Positions 52,690 to 60,468 of a DNA stretch of 64,000 nucleotides are shown here, one piece after another. Source of the stretch: G963677445 sp963678275 (GTDB lineage Bacteria > Bacteroidota > Ignavibacteria > Ignavibacteriales > Melioribacteraceae); contig OY782765.1 in NCBI GenBank assembly GCA_963678275.1, positions 2,480,001-2,544,000 on the forward strand. Direction: 5' to 3'. The notes below the pieces were generated by a model. That model made no database searches. It was not told the origin of the DNA and saw only the letters and a list, made by a program, of their open reading frames with translations. Within the stretch, counting starts at the first letter, position 1; each line of letters begins with the position of its first letter. Made by a program: the position numbers and the translations under genes.

Positions 52690-53310
52690 TATGTAGAACT
52701 ATAAATCGTAATCATAATCTTAATCATAAACTGGCAAGCCAGAAACAATGAGGAATTACGAATGACGAATGACGAATTGGCTTTCCCCAGGTATTACCAA
52801 TTACTTGTCATTCCGGTTTTTTGCGTCCTTTGCAAAAAGACCGGAATCTAATGCCGATTTTTACTGCCAATTAGTAATAACTTTGCCATTTTGCGTAGAA
52901 TTTAACTACTCACGGAGTAATCGTAATCATAAGCTGGCGAGCCAGAAACAATGAGGAATTACGAATGACGAATTGGCTTTCCTCAAGTGTTACCAATTAC
53001 TTGTCATTCCGGTTTTTTGCGTCCTTTGCAAAAAGACCGGAATCTAATGCCGATTTTTACTGCCAATTAGTAATAACTTTACCATTTTGAGTAAAATTTA
53101 ACTACTAATGGAATAATCTTAATCTGGCCGAGCCAGAAAAAAAATTGAATCCCAAGAAAGAATCGTACTCGTTCTCGTAATCGTACTTCCTACTCGTTTT
53201 TACCAAAACGCTCAGGTTATTCGAGAACGAGGACGATTACGAGTACCTGTTACACAAGTACGATGAAATTTTGCTAATTTGCGCGGAATATTAATTCTGC
53301 CTAAAAAATC
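52690..53310. repeat. Tandem ~200-bp repeat plus dispersed elements
   Basis: A unit starting TAATCATAA(A/G)CTGGC(A/G)AGCC occurs at 52721 and 52924 (offset 203 bp). Each copy contains an ACAATGAGGAATTACG tract, the stem CCGGTTTTTTGCG / GCAAAAAGACCGG and a TTTTGCCATTTTGCG-type element (52881, 53077). A third partial element is at 53268. A TCGT/ACGA-rich inverted repeat lies at 53161-53264. No gene is supported. Confidence 0.85.
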
Positions 53311-53411
53311 ATAACTGCCGGAAATGCAAAAACAGCGCGTCGTAAATCCACTTAAAGGATATTGCTTTCCCCTGTGCATCAAAAATTACTACAACTTTTC
53401 AAAGAACATTT

Positions 53412-53981
53412 TTAATCTAACACTCTTCTTCCGCCGATAAATCTTTTCTTATAGTAACTGGAATTGAGCGAACTTATTATAACTCCCCTCTTTGAACTGG
53501 CATGCATAAAATAGCCGTTATAAAGATAGAGGCCTACATGTTCGGGGAATTTATAACGAAATTTATTTTTAAAGAAAACGAGGTCAAGAAATTTCAGATT
53601 GCCCTTTCCGGCAACTTTCCTGCCGAAATTGTACTGCTCTTTGGCACTTCTGGGTAGCAGTTTACCGAATAATTTTTTATAAACGCTTGAAGTCAGTCCC
53701 GAACAGTCAATCCCCTTTTTTGTTTCACCGCCATATTTATAAGGAACGCCAAGAAAACCTTTTAAATAAGAAACAACAGAGCCTGCATCCCGGAGATCAT
53801 TGAATGAATGTCGATCGGCAGAAGGAATATTTGAGAGGGTAAGAACTGTATCGGGATATACAGAATAGGTGGATTTTGAAGTTTTTTTATTATTCCCATA
53901 GCGGGAATTGATGCTTGAAGAGGAACATCCCGCAAAGAGGACCAGAATTAACAGGCAGGATGTCAGATATTTCACCCGCAT
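53412..53981 (-). CDS. NlpC/P60-family lipoprotein peptidase
   Basis: 189 residues with a lipoprotein signal (CLLILVLFAGC). The NlpC/P60 catalytic triad is visible: Cys in KKGIDCSGLTSSVYKKLFG, His in FPEHVGLYLYNG, and His in YFMHASSKRGVII. GVPYKYGG precedes the cysteine as is usual. These enzymes cut D-glutamyl-meso-diaminopimelate bonds in peptidoglycan and act in the periplasm. It is the last gene of the sigA unit, with a three-base gap after sigA. Confidence 0.93.
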   Translation of the reverse strand: MRVKYLTSCLLILVLFAGCSSSSINSRYGNNKKTSKSTYSVYPDTVLTLSNIPSADRHSFNDLRDAGSVVSYLKGFLGVPYKYGGETKKGIDCSGLTSSVYKKLFGKLLPRSAKEQYNFGRKVAGKGNLKFLDLVFFKNKFRYKFPEHVGLYLYNGYFMHASSKRGVIISSLNSSYYKKRFIGGRRVLD

Positions 53982-53984
53982 AAT

Positions 53985-54839
53985 CTATCCGAGATAGGAC
54001 CTCAGATTTTTACTTCGTGAAGCATGCCTGAGTCGCCTTATGGCTTTTTCTTTTATCTGCCTGACTCTCTCACGGGTAAGGTTAAACTTTTCACCAATTT
54101 CCTCCAGAGTAAGGGGATGTTCGCTGCTCAGACCAAAATAGAGTTTAACAACTTCGGCTTCACGTTCGGTAAGGGAATGTAAAGCGCGTTCAATCTCATT
54201 TTTTAATGAATCTGACATCAGGCTGAAATCGGGTGTGGGCTGCTGATCATTTATTAATACATCCAGCAGTCTGTTCTCCTCCCCTTGAGAAAATGGAGCG
54301 TCAACAGAAACATGGCGCCCCGAAATTTTTAGCGCCTCAGCTACATCATTCACATTCATCTCAAGTTCATTGGCGAGCTCATTCGCGTTTGGCTCTCTTT
54401 CAAACTCCTGTTCCAGGCTGCTATAAGCCTTACCGATTTTATTCAGAGCTCCAACCCTGTTCAGAGGAAGACGCACGATCCTCGACTGTTCCGCGAGCGC
54501 CTGTAAAATCGACTGCCTGATCCACCAGACAGCATAAGATATAAACTTAAAACCTCTTGTTTCATCAAACCGTTTGGCCGCTTTTATCAGCCCCAGGTTT
54601 CCTTCATTAATTAAATCACCAAGTGTCAGCCCCTGGTTCTGGTATTGTTTCGCGACACTGACAACAAATCTTAAATTCGCTTTTACGAGTCTTTCAAGCG
54701 CGGCTGAACTACCCTTTTTTATTTCTTTGGCCAATTCTATTTCTTCTTCAGCCGTAAGAAGATTAACCTTTCCAATTTCCTGTAAATATTTATCGAGAGA
54801 CTGACTTTCGCGGTTCGTGTACTGCTTGGTAATTTTCAA
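53985..54839 (-). CDS. rpoD: Primary RNA polymerase sigma factor, short RpoD/SigA form
   Basis: 284 residues with regions 1.2 to 4.2 but no region 1.1, the form found in Bacteroidota and relatives. SLDKYLQEIGKVNLLTAEEE (region 1.2), LVKANLRFVVSVAKQYQNQG and LGDLINEGNLGLIKAAKRFD (2.1-2.2), FKFISYAVWWIRQSILQAL (2.3-2.4), REPNANELANELEMNVNDV (3) and LTLEEIGEKFNLTRERVRQI (4.2). It directs transcription of housekeeping genes. Unusually, it stands directly downstream of two microcompartment vertex-protein genes (18-bp gap). Confidence 0.94.
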   Translation of the reverse strand: MKITKQYTNRESQSLDKYLQEIGKVNLLTAEEEIELAKEIKKGSSAALERLVKANLRFVVSVAKQYQNQGLTLGDLINEGNLGLIKAAKRFDETRGFKFISYAVWWIRQSILQALAEQSRIVRLPLNRVGALNKIGKAYSSLEQEFEREPNANELANELEMNVNDVAEALKISGRHVSVDAPFSQGEENRLLDVLINDQQPTPDFSLMSDSLKNEIERALHSLTEREAEVVKLYFGLSSEHPLTLEEIGEKFNLTRERVRQIKEKAIRRLRHASRSKNLRSYLG

Positions 54840-54857
54840 TAGAAAATCCTCCTGACT

Positions 54858-55124
54858 TTATTCAGAATAGACAGAATCCACTATACCTACGATAGATGCG
54901 TCAACTGGAGCCATATCCACATCCATCGGAATAACTGCTTCACTCGCTGTAATATAATATATTATTTCACCCGGTCCCGCTCCGACTGTATCAACAGCGA
55001 TAATCGGGCTGCCGATATCTTCCTCATCGGCATTTATCGGCTGAACAAACTGCATCTTGTAACCGGTTAAGGTTTCATATTTCCTGGTTGCCCAGATCGT
55101 TCCTATAACTTTTCCCAGCAACAA
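54858..55124 (-). CDS. EutN/CcmL bacterial microcompartment vertex protein (copy 2)
   Basis: 88 residues of the BMC-P family, whose pentamers cap the vertices of bacterial microcompartments. The N-terminal LGKVIGTIWATRKYETLTGY and the loop IIAVDTVGAGPGEIIYYITA are diagnostic. It follows its paralogue by five bases. No BMC-H/BMC-T shell gene or signature enzyme is in this window, so a shell, if one exists, is encoded elsewhere; alternatively the pentamer works without a shell. Confidence 0.92.
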   Translation of the reverse strand: MLLGKVIGTIWATRKYETLTGYKMQFVQPINADEEDIGSPIIAVDTVGAGPGEIIYYITASEAVIPMDVDMAPVDASIVGIVDSVYSE

Positions 55125-55129
55125 AAATA

Positions 55130-55420
55130 TTATTCCTTATCTTTATTCCGGCTTTGCGAAATATCCAGTTTATCGACTATTGCCATAATAACCGCGTCGA
55201 CAGGTTTGTTTTTAGTTATGTTTGTCTGGCGGGCTGAACTTCCCTGGGCAAAGAGAACTATCTCTCCTACTCCTGCTCCGACTGAATCCACACACACAAC
55301 AAAACTGTTTTTGGGATTATATTCCAGATCAAGTTCACGCACAATTAAAAATTTTGCTCCGACAAGGTTTTCATCCTTCCTGGTCGACCAGACCGTGCCA
55401 ATTACTTTTCCTAATGTCAT
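55130..55420 (-). CDS. EutN/CcmL bacterial microcompartment vertex protein (copy 1)
   Basis: 96 residues, paralogue of the next gene: LGKVIGTVWSTRKDENLVGA, VVCVDSVGAGVGEIVLFAQG and the C-terminal strand PVDAVIMAIVDKLDI. A short extra charged tail (QSRNKDKE) follows. The gene starts directly at the end of the upstream PIN gene, so the EutN pair, PIN, its partner and phosphopentomutase are one transcription unit. Two different vertex proteins usually mean mixed pentamers in a shell. Confidence 0.92.
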   Translation of the reverse strand: MTLGKVIGTVWSTRKDENLVGAKFLIVRELDLEYNPKNSFVVCVDSVGAGVGEIVLFAQGSSARQTNITKNKPVDAVIMAIVDKLDISQSRNKDKE

Positions 55421-55795
55421 TTATCCTCTTATATCGTCCGGATGAAATATTTTTATACCACTAAATTTATATTTTTCAACATTACTGGTCAATATTGGAA
55501 GCTTATTATGATAACAAAGAGCGCAAATCATAGCATCGCGCACGCTTTCGGCTTCTCTGAAACGTGGAATAAGCATACTGTATCTCGAATTAAAACCTAT
55601 TACTTTTACAGCGCGGAGAACCGAGGTTACAAATTCCGTTTCTTTTTCATTTACGCATCCGAAATATAATTCCGACGCGTTGTACATACTCGTAAAGCAG
55701 TTATAACCACTCATTGCCAATTCAAGCGCTGAAGGATGGTTATTATTGGTTTTCAGAAAATCGAGTATTATATCAGTTTCTATAAATAATTCCAT
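55421..55795 (-). CDS. PIN-domain protein, VapC-like
   Basis: 124 residues, PIN nuclease fold: acidic residues in FIETDIILDFL, ASELYFG and ESVRDAMICAL are the expected metal ligands, followed by the strand LPILTSNVEKYKF. VapC-type toxins cleave RNA; the usual fourth acidic ligand is replaced in part by the NVEKY pattern, typical of the family. It is placed 14 bp after a small gene that may be its antitoxin. Both are embedded between phosphopentomutase and the EutN genes, an unusual operon position for a toxin system. Confidence 0.85.
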   Translation of the reverse strand: MELFIETDIILDFLKTNNNHPSALELAMSGYNCFTSMYNASELYFGCVNEKETEFVTSVLRAVKVIGFNSRYSMLIPRFREAESVRDAMICALCYHNKLPILTSNVEKYKFSGIKIFHPDDIRG

Positions 55796-55809
55796 ATCAG
55801 CTCAACAGT

Positions 55810-56085
55810 CTATCCATTTTCCTTTGATAATTTACCCCGGCTGTTCAGAAAATCGAGCACAACCTCTTCCGGCAATCCCTGAACGCTGCAAATATCACTG
55901 AAAAGAACCTGGTCAAGGTCAAGGACAAAAGCTTTTTCATCCGGCTTGCATTTTATGCTGATTTTAAGATCCTTATTTTTTAGCTTACCAAGCATTTCAG
56001 TTATATCACCAGGTAATTTAATAAGCCCGGATCCGTCATATTTTATTAAAAACTCCGCGAGAAGGGAATTTATTTTGTCATCCAT
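55810..56085 (-). CDS. Small protein upstream of PIN gene (possible antitoxin)
   Basis: 91 residues. MDDKINSLLAEFLIKYDGSG has a helical start, followed by the strand KISIKCKPDEKAFVLDLDQV and a helical C-terminus PEEVVLDFLNSRGKLS. No recognised antitoxin motif (AbrB, ribbon-helix-helix) is evident. The position and size fit a VapB-like partner for the downstream PIN protein. It overlaps the end of deoB by eight bases. Confidence 0.55.
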   Translation of the reverse strand: MDDKINSLLAEFLIKYDGSGLIKLPGDITEMLGKLKNKDLKISIKCKPDEKAFVLDLDQVLFSDICSVQGLPEEVVLDFLNSRGKLSKENG

Positions 56086-57241
56086 TTAAAAATGATACTC
56101 CATCCAGTTCATTTTTCACATTAAAAAAATCGGCGGCGGTTTTTGCCACATCAGCGAATGAATTTCTGGCGCCCAGGTTCACGCCGGGGGTTCCTTTTCT
56201 GAAACAGATCAAAGGCACATATTCGCGGCTGTGGTCTGTGCTCTCTGTAGTGGGATCATTACCGTGATCGGCGGTTAAAACAATTATATCACTTTCATCG
56301 GTCGATTCAAGTATTGCAGGCAGACGGTCATCAAACTCTTTCAGAGCTGAATAAAATCCGGGAGTATCGTTCCTGTGTCCGTAATAGACATCAAAATCAA
56401 CAAGATTGGCAAAGATCAGACTGTTGTTTTTTTCAGCGGCAGTTTTAATTATGGCGTCAATTCCCTGCATATTCGATTTTGTGATTACAGGAGTTTTAAT
56501 TCCACGGTGATTAAACAGATCGTTGATCTTTCCGATTGCGACTGTCTCAATATCATTTTCCAGCAACAGATCAAGAATTGTTTTACCGGGAGGATCGACT
56601 GAAAAATCTTTTCTCGAAGTAGTTCTTGTATAATTACCGCTATCCCCTATAAACGGGCGGGCAATCACCCTGCCAAGTCTGTCCTTCCCCGTAAATATCC
56701 TTTCACGGGCGGTAATACACATTTCATACAATTTATCCAATGGTATTACTTTCTCATGAGCGGCAATTTGAAAAACAGAATCGGCCGAGGTATACACGAT
56801 CGGGTAACCGGTTTCGCAATGCTCATCTCCCAGTTCTTCAATAATTTTTGTACCGGAGGCTGCTTTGTTTCCCAATACACCGCCGCATCCGGTCAATTCA
56901 ATAAACCTGCTTATAATTCTTTCGGGAAATCCATCGGGATAGAGGGGAAAATGCTGCCTGTATATCATTCCTCCTATTTCCCAGTGACCGGTGGTGGAAT
57001 CTTTACCTGATGACTTTTCCGCCATCTTGCCATATGATGCCAGTGGTTTTTCCTGAGGAGTCACTCCTTTTATTGGTATGATATTTCCAAGACCCGCCTT
57101 TTCAAGATTAGGCAGGGAAATACCATCCAGAGCCAGGGCAATGTTACCCAGTGTATTACTTCCACAATCATTAAATTTATCCGCGTCGGGCAGTTCACCA
57201 ACCCCTACCCCATCTAAAACGATTAAAATAAAATTATTCAT
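56078..57241 (-). CDS. deoB: Phosphopentomutase
   Basis: 387 residues of the alkaline-phosphatase superfamily. It moves phosphate between C1 and C5 of ribose and deoxyribose, feeding nucleoside sugars into central metabolism. Metal ligands are visible in ILIVLDGVGVGELPDADKFN, TADHGNDPTTESTDHSREYV and the middle SGKDSTTGHWEIGG (phospho-Thr) region. The order and length fit DeoB. The downstream genes in the same unit are PIN partners and two microcompartment vertex proteins. Confidence 0.95.
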   Translation of the reverse strand: MNNFILIVLDGVGVGELPDADKFNDCGSNTLGNIALALDGISLPNLEKAGLGNIIPIKGVTPQEKPLASYGKMAEKSSGKDSTTGHWEIGGMIYRQHFPLYPDGFPERIISRFIELTGCGGVLGNKAASGTKIIEELGDEHCETGYPIVYTSADSVFQIAAHEKVIPLDKLYEMCITARERIFTGKDRLGRVIARPFIGDSGNYTRTTSRKDFSVDPPGKTILDLLLENDIETVAIGKINDLFNHRGIKTPVITKSNMQGIDAIIKTAAEKNNSLIFANLVDFDVYYGHRNDTPGFYSALKEFDDRLPAILESTDESDIIVLTADHGNDPTTESTDHSREYVPLICFRKGTPGVNLGARNSFADVAKTAADFFNVKNELDGVSFLNG

Positions 57242-57248
57242 TAAACCT

Positions 57249-59117
57249 CTAATTCGCGCTTTTTACAGTATTTGTTTTTTCGAGCGCTTTTTCCAGCGCA
57301 AGTTCGGCATCCGACACGACCTCTTCAACTGCTGTCCTGTTATTTGCGGAGGCAATACCAATCGAAACAGTAAATGTTGTCTGCTTTGAAATTACAGCGA
57401 TAGGTTTACGGGCTATTTTGATTCTGAGTTTTTCAGCCCAGAGGAAAATATCTTTTGAAGAGGAGTTAAAGAAATAAACAGCAAATATTCTTTCACCCAA
57501 TCTGCCGAAAATACCGAATGGATTCATTTCTTCTCTTATTGAATCTGTTATAGATTTTAATACTTTTGGGAAAGGATTTCCTTCAAAAAGAGTTTCTTCT
57601 TCAAGAAAATCATCAATTTTTATTAGTGCGAGGGTCGAGGGCAAATTCAGCTCGGCAGCTCTTATCAGTTCTGTTCCCAGTTGTTCAATGAAATTGGAGG
57701 AGTTTAACGCTCTTGTTTCAATATCCCGGGCAAGCAATCCTTTTAACATATTTTGGGAGGAAAAAGAATAAACAATAAATGAAAATATCCTTAGCGAATT
57801 TTTGAGGAAATTGACGTCGGCATTCGCGTAAGCCCCTTTTTTAAGATTTTCAAGGCAAATCACGCCATAATTTGTATCGTTATAAACAAGGGGAATTGCC
57901 AGAAAAGCTCCGTCGAGTGTAATATCCTCCGCTTTTGAATATCTGAGGTAATCACCTTTTGTTATATCATCAATTTTCACCGGGAGGCCGCTGACGATAG
58001 CTTTCCCTACAAGGGTGCCGTTTAACTCAAGTTCGAGATTTTCACCTATATATTTGAGCCGTGTGTTATTTACAACTTTCGAAGTGACAAACTTTTTCGA
58101 TTCAGAATTATAATAAACAAAAGCGAAAGCGTCCCAGTTGATCAGTTCGCTTAATGATTTTTCAATAACCGCGAACAACTCACCTTCACTTTCAAATTTT
58201 CTTTCATTTTTCAGGATATTAAGAAGTGTTTTGAGCCGCTGTTCCGCCAGAGTATCAGCATATTTTTCTTCATAGAGTGAAATAATGATAGAGATAATTC
58301 TTACTATCCTGCCAAGCGAATAAATCGTTTCTATTCCGAATGCGTCATTTTCTTTTGAGTCGAGCGCGAGAATGGCGGTTAATTCATCTCCATAAAAAAG
58401 AGGAACCCCCACAAAACTTTTTACACCTGGCGGAGTATTGTAATAGCGGATAACATCCGTTTCCGCATTCTGATTTATATCGGTCAGAAGCTCAGGCTCC
58501 TCTTTTTCGACAATCTTGCTGAGAATATCATTTTCAATCTCAAAACGCCTCTGAACTATTTCTCCTGAAGCTGAGACAAACTTCTCAAGGGTGAGTTTAC
58601 TTTTACTTTTATTATACCAGAAATATAATGCTGAATGAGCAAGGAAAGCATCCTTAACAACATGGAGAATCCTTTCGAGAATAAAAACAAACTGTTTATC
58701 GTGTCCGATATCCCTGGGAAGTTTTTCTGTCGCTATTTTATCGAAATTTTCCTTCAGATCGGGAGGTTTGAAGATTGTTTTCCTGCCTCCCGCAACCATT
58801 GGCGTATAGGTATCTTCGGTAATCAGCTCTACATCCTTATTCGCCGAAACAATAGTAAATTCTTCACCGGAATCAGTGTCGTATCCCTTTTTTGAATCGT
58901 TTTCTGAAACAGGTTCTTCCAACTCATTATATTCATCCGCCTGCATACTTTCATCCCTGGAGGAAGTATCGCGCAGAAAAATAATAAATCCGACATAAAC
59001 AACTTCCAGTACCGCGGCCGCGATTTGAATAATCGCATCTTCAGTGACAAACTGGACAGCCACAAGAAGAGGCACAAAAAAGAATATCAGGAGTCTCTTT
59101 TTATATTTTCGGCTCAA
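57249..59117 (-). CDS. Membrane GAF-domain protein with degenerate GGDEF domain
   Basis: 622 residues. Two N-terminal membrane helices (RLLIFFFVPLLVAVQFVTE, AAAVLEVVYVGFIIFL), an acidic linker, then two GAF-like domains (about 130-290 with FVGVPLFYGDELTAILALDS, and 310-455 with GAFLAIPLVYNDTNYGVICL). The last 150 residues have the GGDEF fold (ALIKIDDF, TVSIGIASA, VVSDAELALEKALEKTNTVK). Where the GGDEF motif should stand, the sequence reads RLGERIFAVYF. Catalysis is therefore lost and the domain is likely a receptor or a dead partner. It reads seven bases upstream of deoB. Confidence 0.8.
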   Translation of the reverse strand: MSRKYKKRLLIFFFVPLLVAVQFVTEDAIIQIAAAVLEVVYVGFIIFLRDTSSRDESMQADEYNELEEPVSENDSKKGYDTDSGEEFTIVSANKDVELITEDTYTPMVAGGRKTIFKPPDLKENFDKIATEKLPRDIGHDKQFVFILERILHVVKDAFLAHSALYFWYNKSKSKLTLEKFVSASGEIVQRRFEIENDILSKIVEKEEPELLTDINQNAETDVIRYYNTPPGVKSFVGVPLFYGDELTAILALDSKENDAFGIETIYSLGRIVRIISIIISLYEEKYADTLAEQRLKTLLNILKNERKFESEGELFAVIEKSLSELINWDAFAFVYYNSESKKFVTSKVVNNTRLKYIGENLELELNGTLVGKAIVSGLPVKIDDITKGDYLRYSKAEDITLDGAFLAIPLVYNDTNYGVICLENLKKGAYANADVNFLKNSLRIFSFIVYSFSSQNMLKGLLARDIETRALNSSNFIEQLGTELIRAAELNLPSTLALIKIDDFLEEETLFEGNPFPKVLKSITDSIREEMNPFGIFGRLGERIFAVYFFNSSSKDIFLWAEKLRIKIARKPIAVISKQTTFTVSIGIASANNRTAVEEVVSDAELALEKALEKTNTVKSAN

Positions 59118-59212
59118 ATGAATTCTCTCCCGGGAATAATATGAGCTGTAAAGCCAATCAATATTAAAATTAAAAAATTAAACTGAATATTAAGAAAAGT
59201 TTTAATAAAATT

Positions 59213-59794
59213 CTATTTGAAGAGATTTGTAATCCTCTTTATCACCTCTTTTTTTCCCGTGCCATCTTTCGAGGAATAAAAAAAGTATTCCGAATTCTCT
59301 TTAGCGCCTTCATAAAAGCCTGAAATCCGCTTTTTCAGAGCCGCTTTTTCTGATTGCTTCAGTTTATCAATTTTTGTAAAAAGAAGGGTAAAGGGTATAT
59401 TTGCCCGCGTGATTGTTTCATTAAGCTGATAATCGAGATCGGTCGGCCCAAGTCTGCTGTCAACCAGGTGAAAAAGATGGGGATTATTCAGCCCGCTTAA
59501 AAGATAATTTGTAAGAAATCTGTTCCAGAATTCTCTTTCTTTTTTTGAAACTTTAGCATATCCATATCCCGGTAAATCAACAAGATAAAATCTTTCTTCA
59601 ACGAGATAATAGTTGATTGAACGGGTTTTACCAGGTGTAGAACTTGTTTTAGCCAGCCCTTTTCTGTTAAAAAGAGAATTAATAAATGAGGACTTGCCGA
59701 CATTCGAACGTCCTGCCATAATCAACTCGGGAAGTTTTTTCCCCGGTAAATCTTTTAAATTATATAATGAGCTGAGAAACTTTATATCTTTCAT
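59213..59794 (-). CDS. engB: Ribosome-biogenesis GTPase EngB/YsxC
   Basis: 193 residues, Era/Obg-type GTPase required for large-subunit assembly. G1 is AGRSNVGKSSFIN, G2 area KTSSTPGKTRSINYYLV, G3 YLVDLPGYGYAKVSKKE, G4 LLFTKIDKLKQ and G5 FYSSKDGTGKKEV. The whole family layout is present, with the C-terminal helix complete. Confidence 0.95.
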   Translation of the reverse strand: MKDIKFLSSLYNLKDLPGKKLPELIMAGRSNVGKSSFINSLFNRKGLAKTSSTPGKTRSINYYLVEERFYLVDLPGYGYAKVSKKEREFWNRFLTNYLLSGLNNPHLFHLVDSRLGPTDLDYQLNETITRANIPFTLLFTKIDKLKQSEKAALKKRISGFYEGAKENSEYFFYSSKDGTGKKEVIKRITNLFK

Positions 59795-59800
59795 AAATAA

Positions 59801-59835
59801 AAAAAAAGAGCAGCCTTTCGGAAGGCTGCTCTTTT
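59801..59835 (-). terminator. Terminator of the ribosomal protein/rpoA operon
   Basis: GAGCAGCCTTT / GAAGGCTGCTC stem with a CG apex and A/T runs on both sides; it lies 20 bp beyond the rplQ stop and can stop transcripts from both strands. Confidence 0.92.
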
Positions 59836-59854
59836 ATCAGAATTTATTTAACTG

Positions 59855-60448
59855 TTATTTTTCTTCTTTTTTCTCATCTGATGACTCATCAGATTTTTCT
59901 TCAGCTTCGGGAGTTTCCCCAGCTTCAGCTTTAACTTCTTCTGCCGGTGTTTCTTCTTTAGTCTCTTCAGTTTCTTCCACTGAAGATTCAACCGGTTCTT
60001 CCACCTTTTCTTCAATTATCTCGGCGTCTTTCACTTCAGGTTCGGCTTTTTCTTTTTTCTCTTTTTTGGCCGGCGCATCAGTTGTGAACTGGTTATAATC
60101 AACTAATTCGAGAATAGCCATTTCAGCCGCGTCACCATATCGGTTTCCCAGTTTGATAACACGGGTATAACCACCTGGTCTTTCGCCGACTTTTTCAATA
60201 ACATCACCAAAGAGTTCCAAAAACGCATCTTTTTGCTGAATATGACGGGCAACCAGCCTGCGGGCCGGGACATCATTCTTACGCGCTTTTGTAATAAGAT
60301 CTTCTGCAAACCTCTGTGCTTCTTTAGCTTTTGCAAGTGTGGTTTTAATCCTTTTATGCAAAAACAGTGCTGTAGCAAGCGCTCTTAAAGTAGAAAGCCT
60401 GTGAGGCGCTGTTCTGTTTAATTTTCTTCCTTTAATTCTGTGTCTCAT
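59855..60448 (-). CDS. rplQ: 50S ribosomal protein L17 with acidic tail
   Basis: 197 residues. The L17 core occupies the first ~120: RHRIKGRKLNRTAPHRLSTL, FLHKRIKTTLAKAKEAQRFA, GGYTRVIKLGNRYGDAAEMA. The C-terminal ~75 residues are an added glutamate/lysine-rich extension (EETKEETPAEEVKAEAGE and similar) with low complexity, probably disordered and outside the ribosome core. Last gene of the operon, 20 bp after rpoA. Confidence 0.95.
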   Translation of the reverse strand: MRHRIKGRKLNRTAPHRLSTLRALATALFLHKRIKTTLAKAKEAQRFAEDLITKARKNDVPARRLVARHIQQKDAFLELFGDVIEKVGERPGGYTRVIKLGNRYGDAAEMAILELVDYNQFTTDAPAKKEKKEKAEPEVKDAEIIEEKVEEPVESSVEETEETKEETPAEEVKAEAGETPEAEEKSDESSDEKKEEK

Positions 60449-60468
60449 TTTACACCTTTTCTCAAGAT

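Noticed and set aside
57249..59117. Active diguanylate cyclase
   Set aside because: The catalytic GGDEF motif is replaced by GERIF, so enzymatic activity cannot be claimed.
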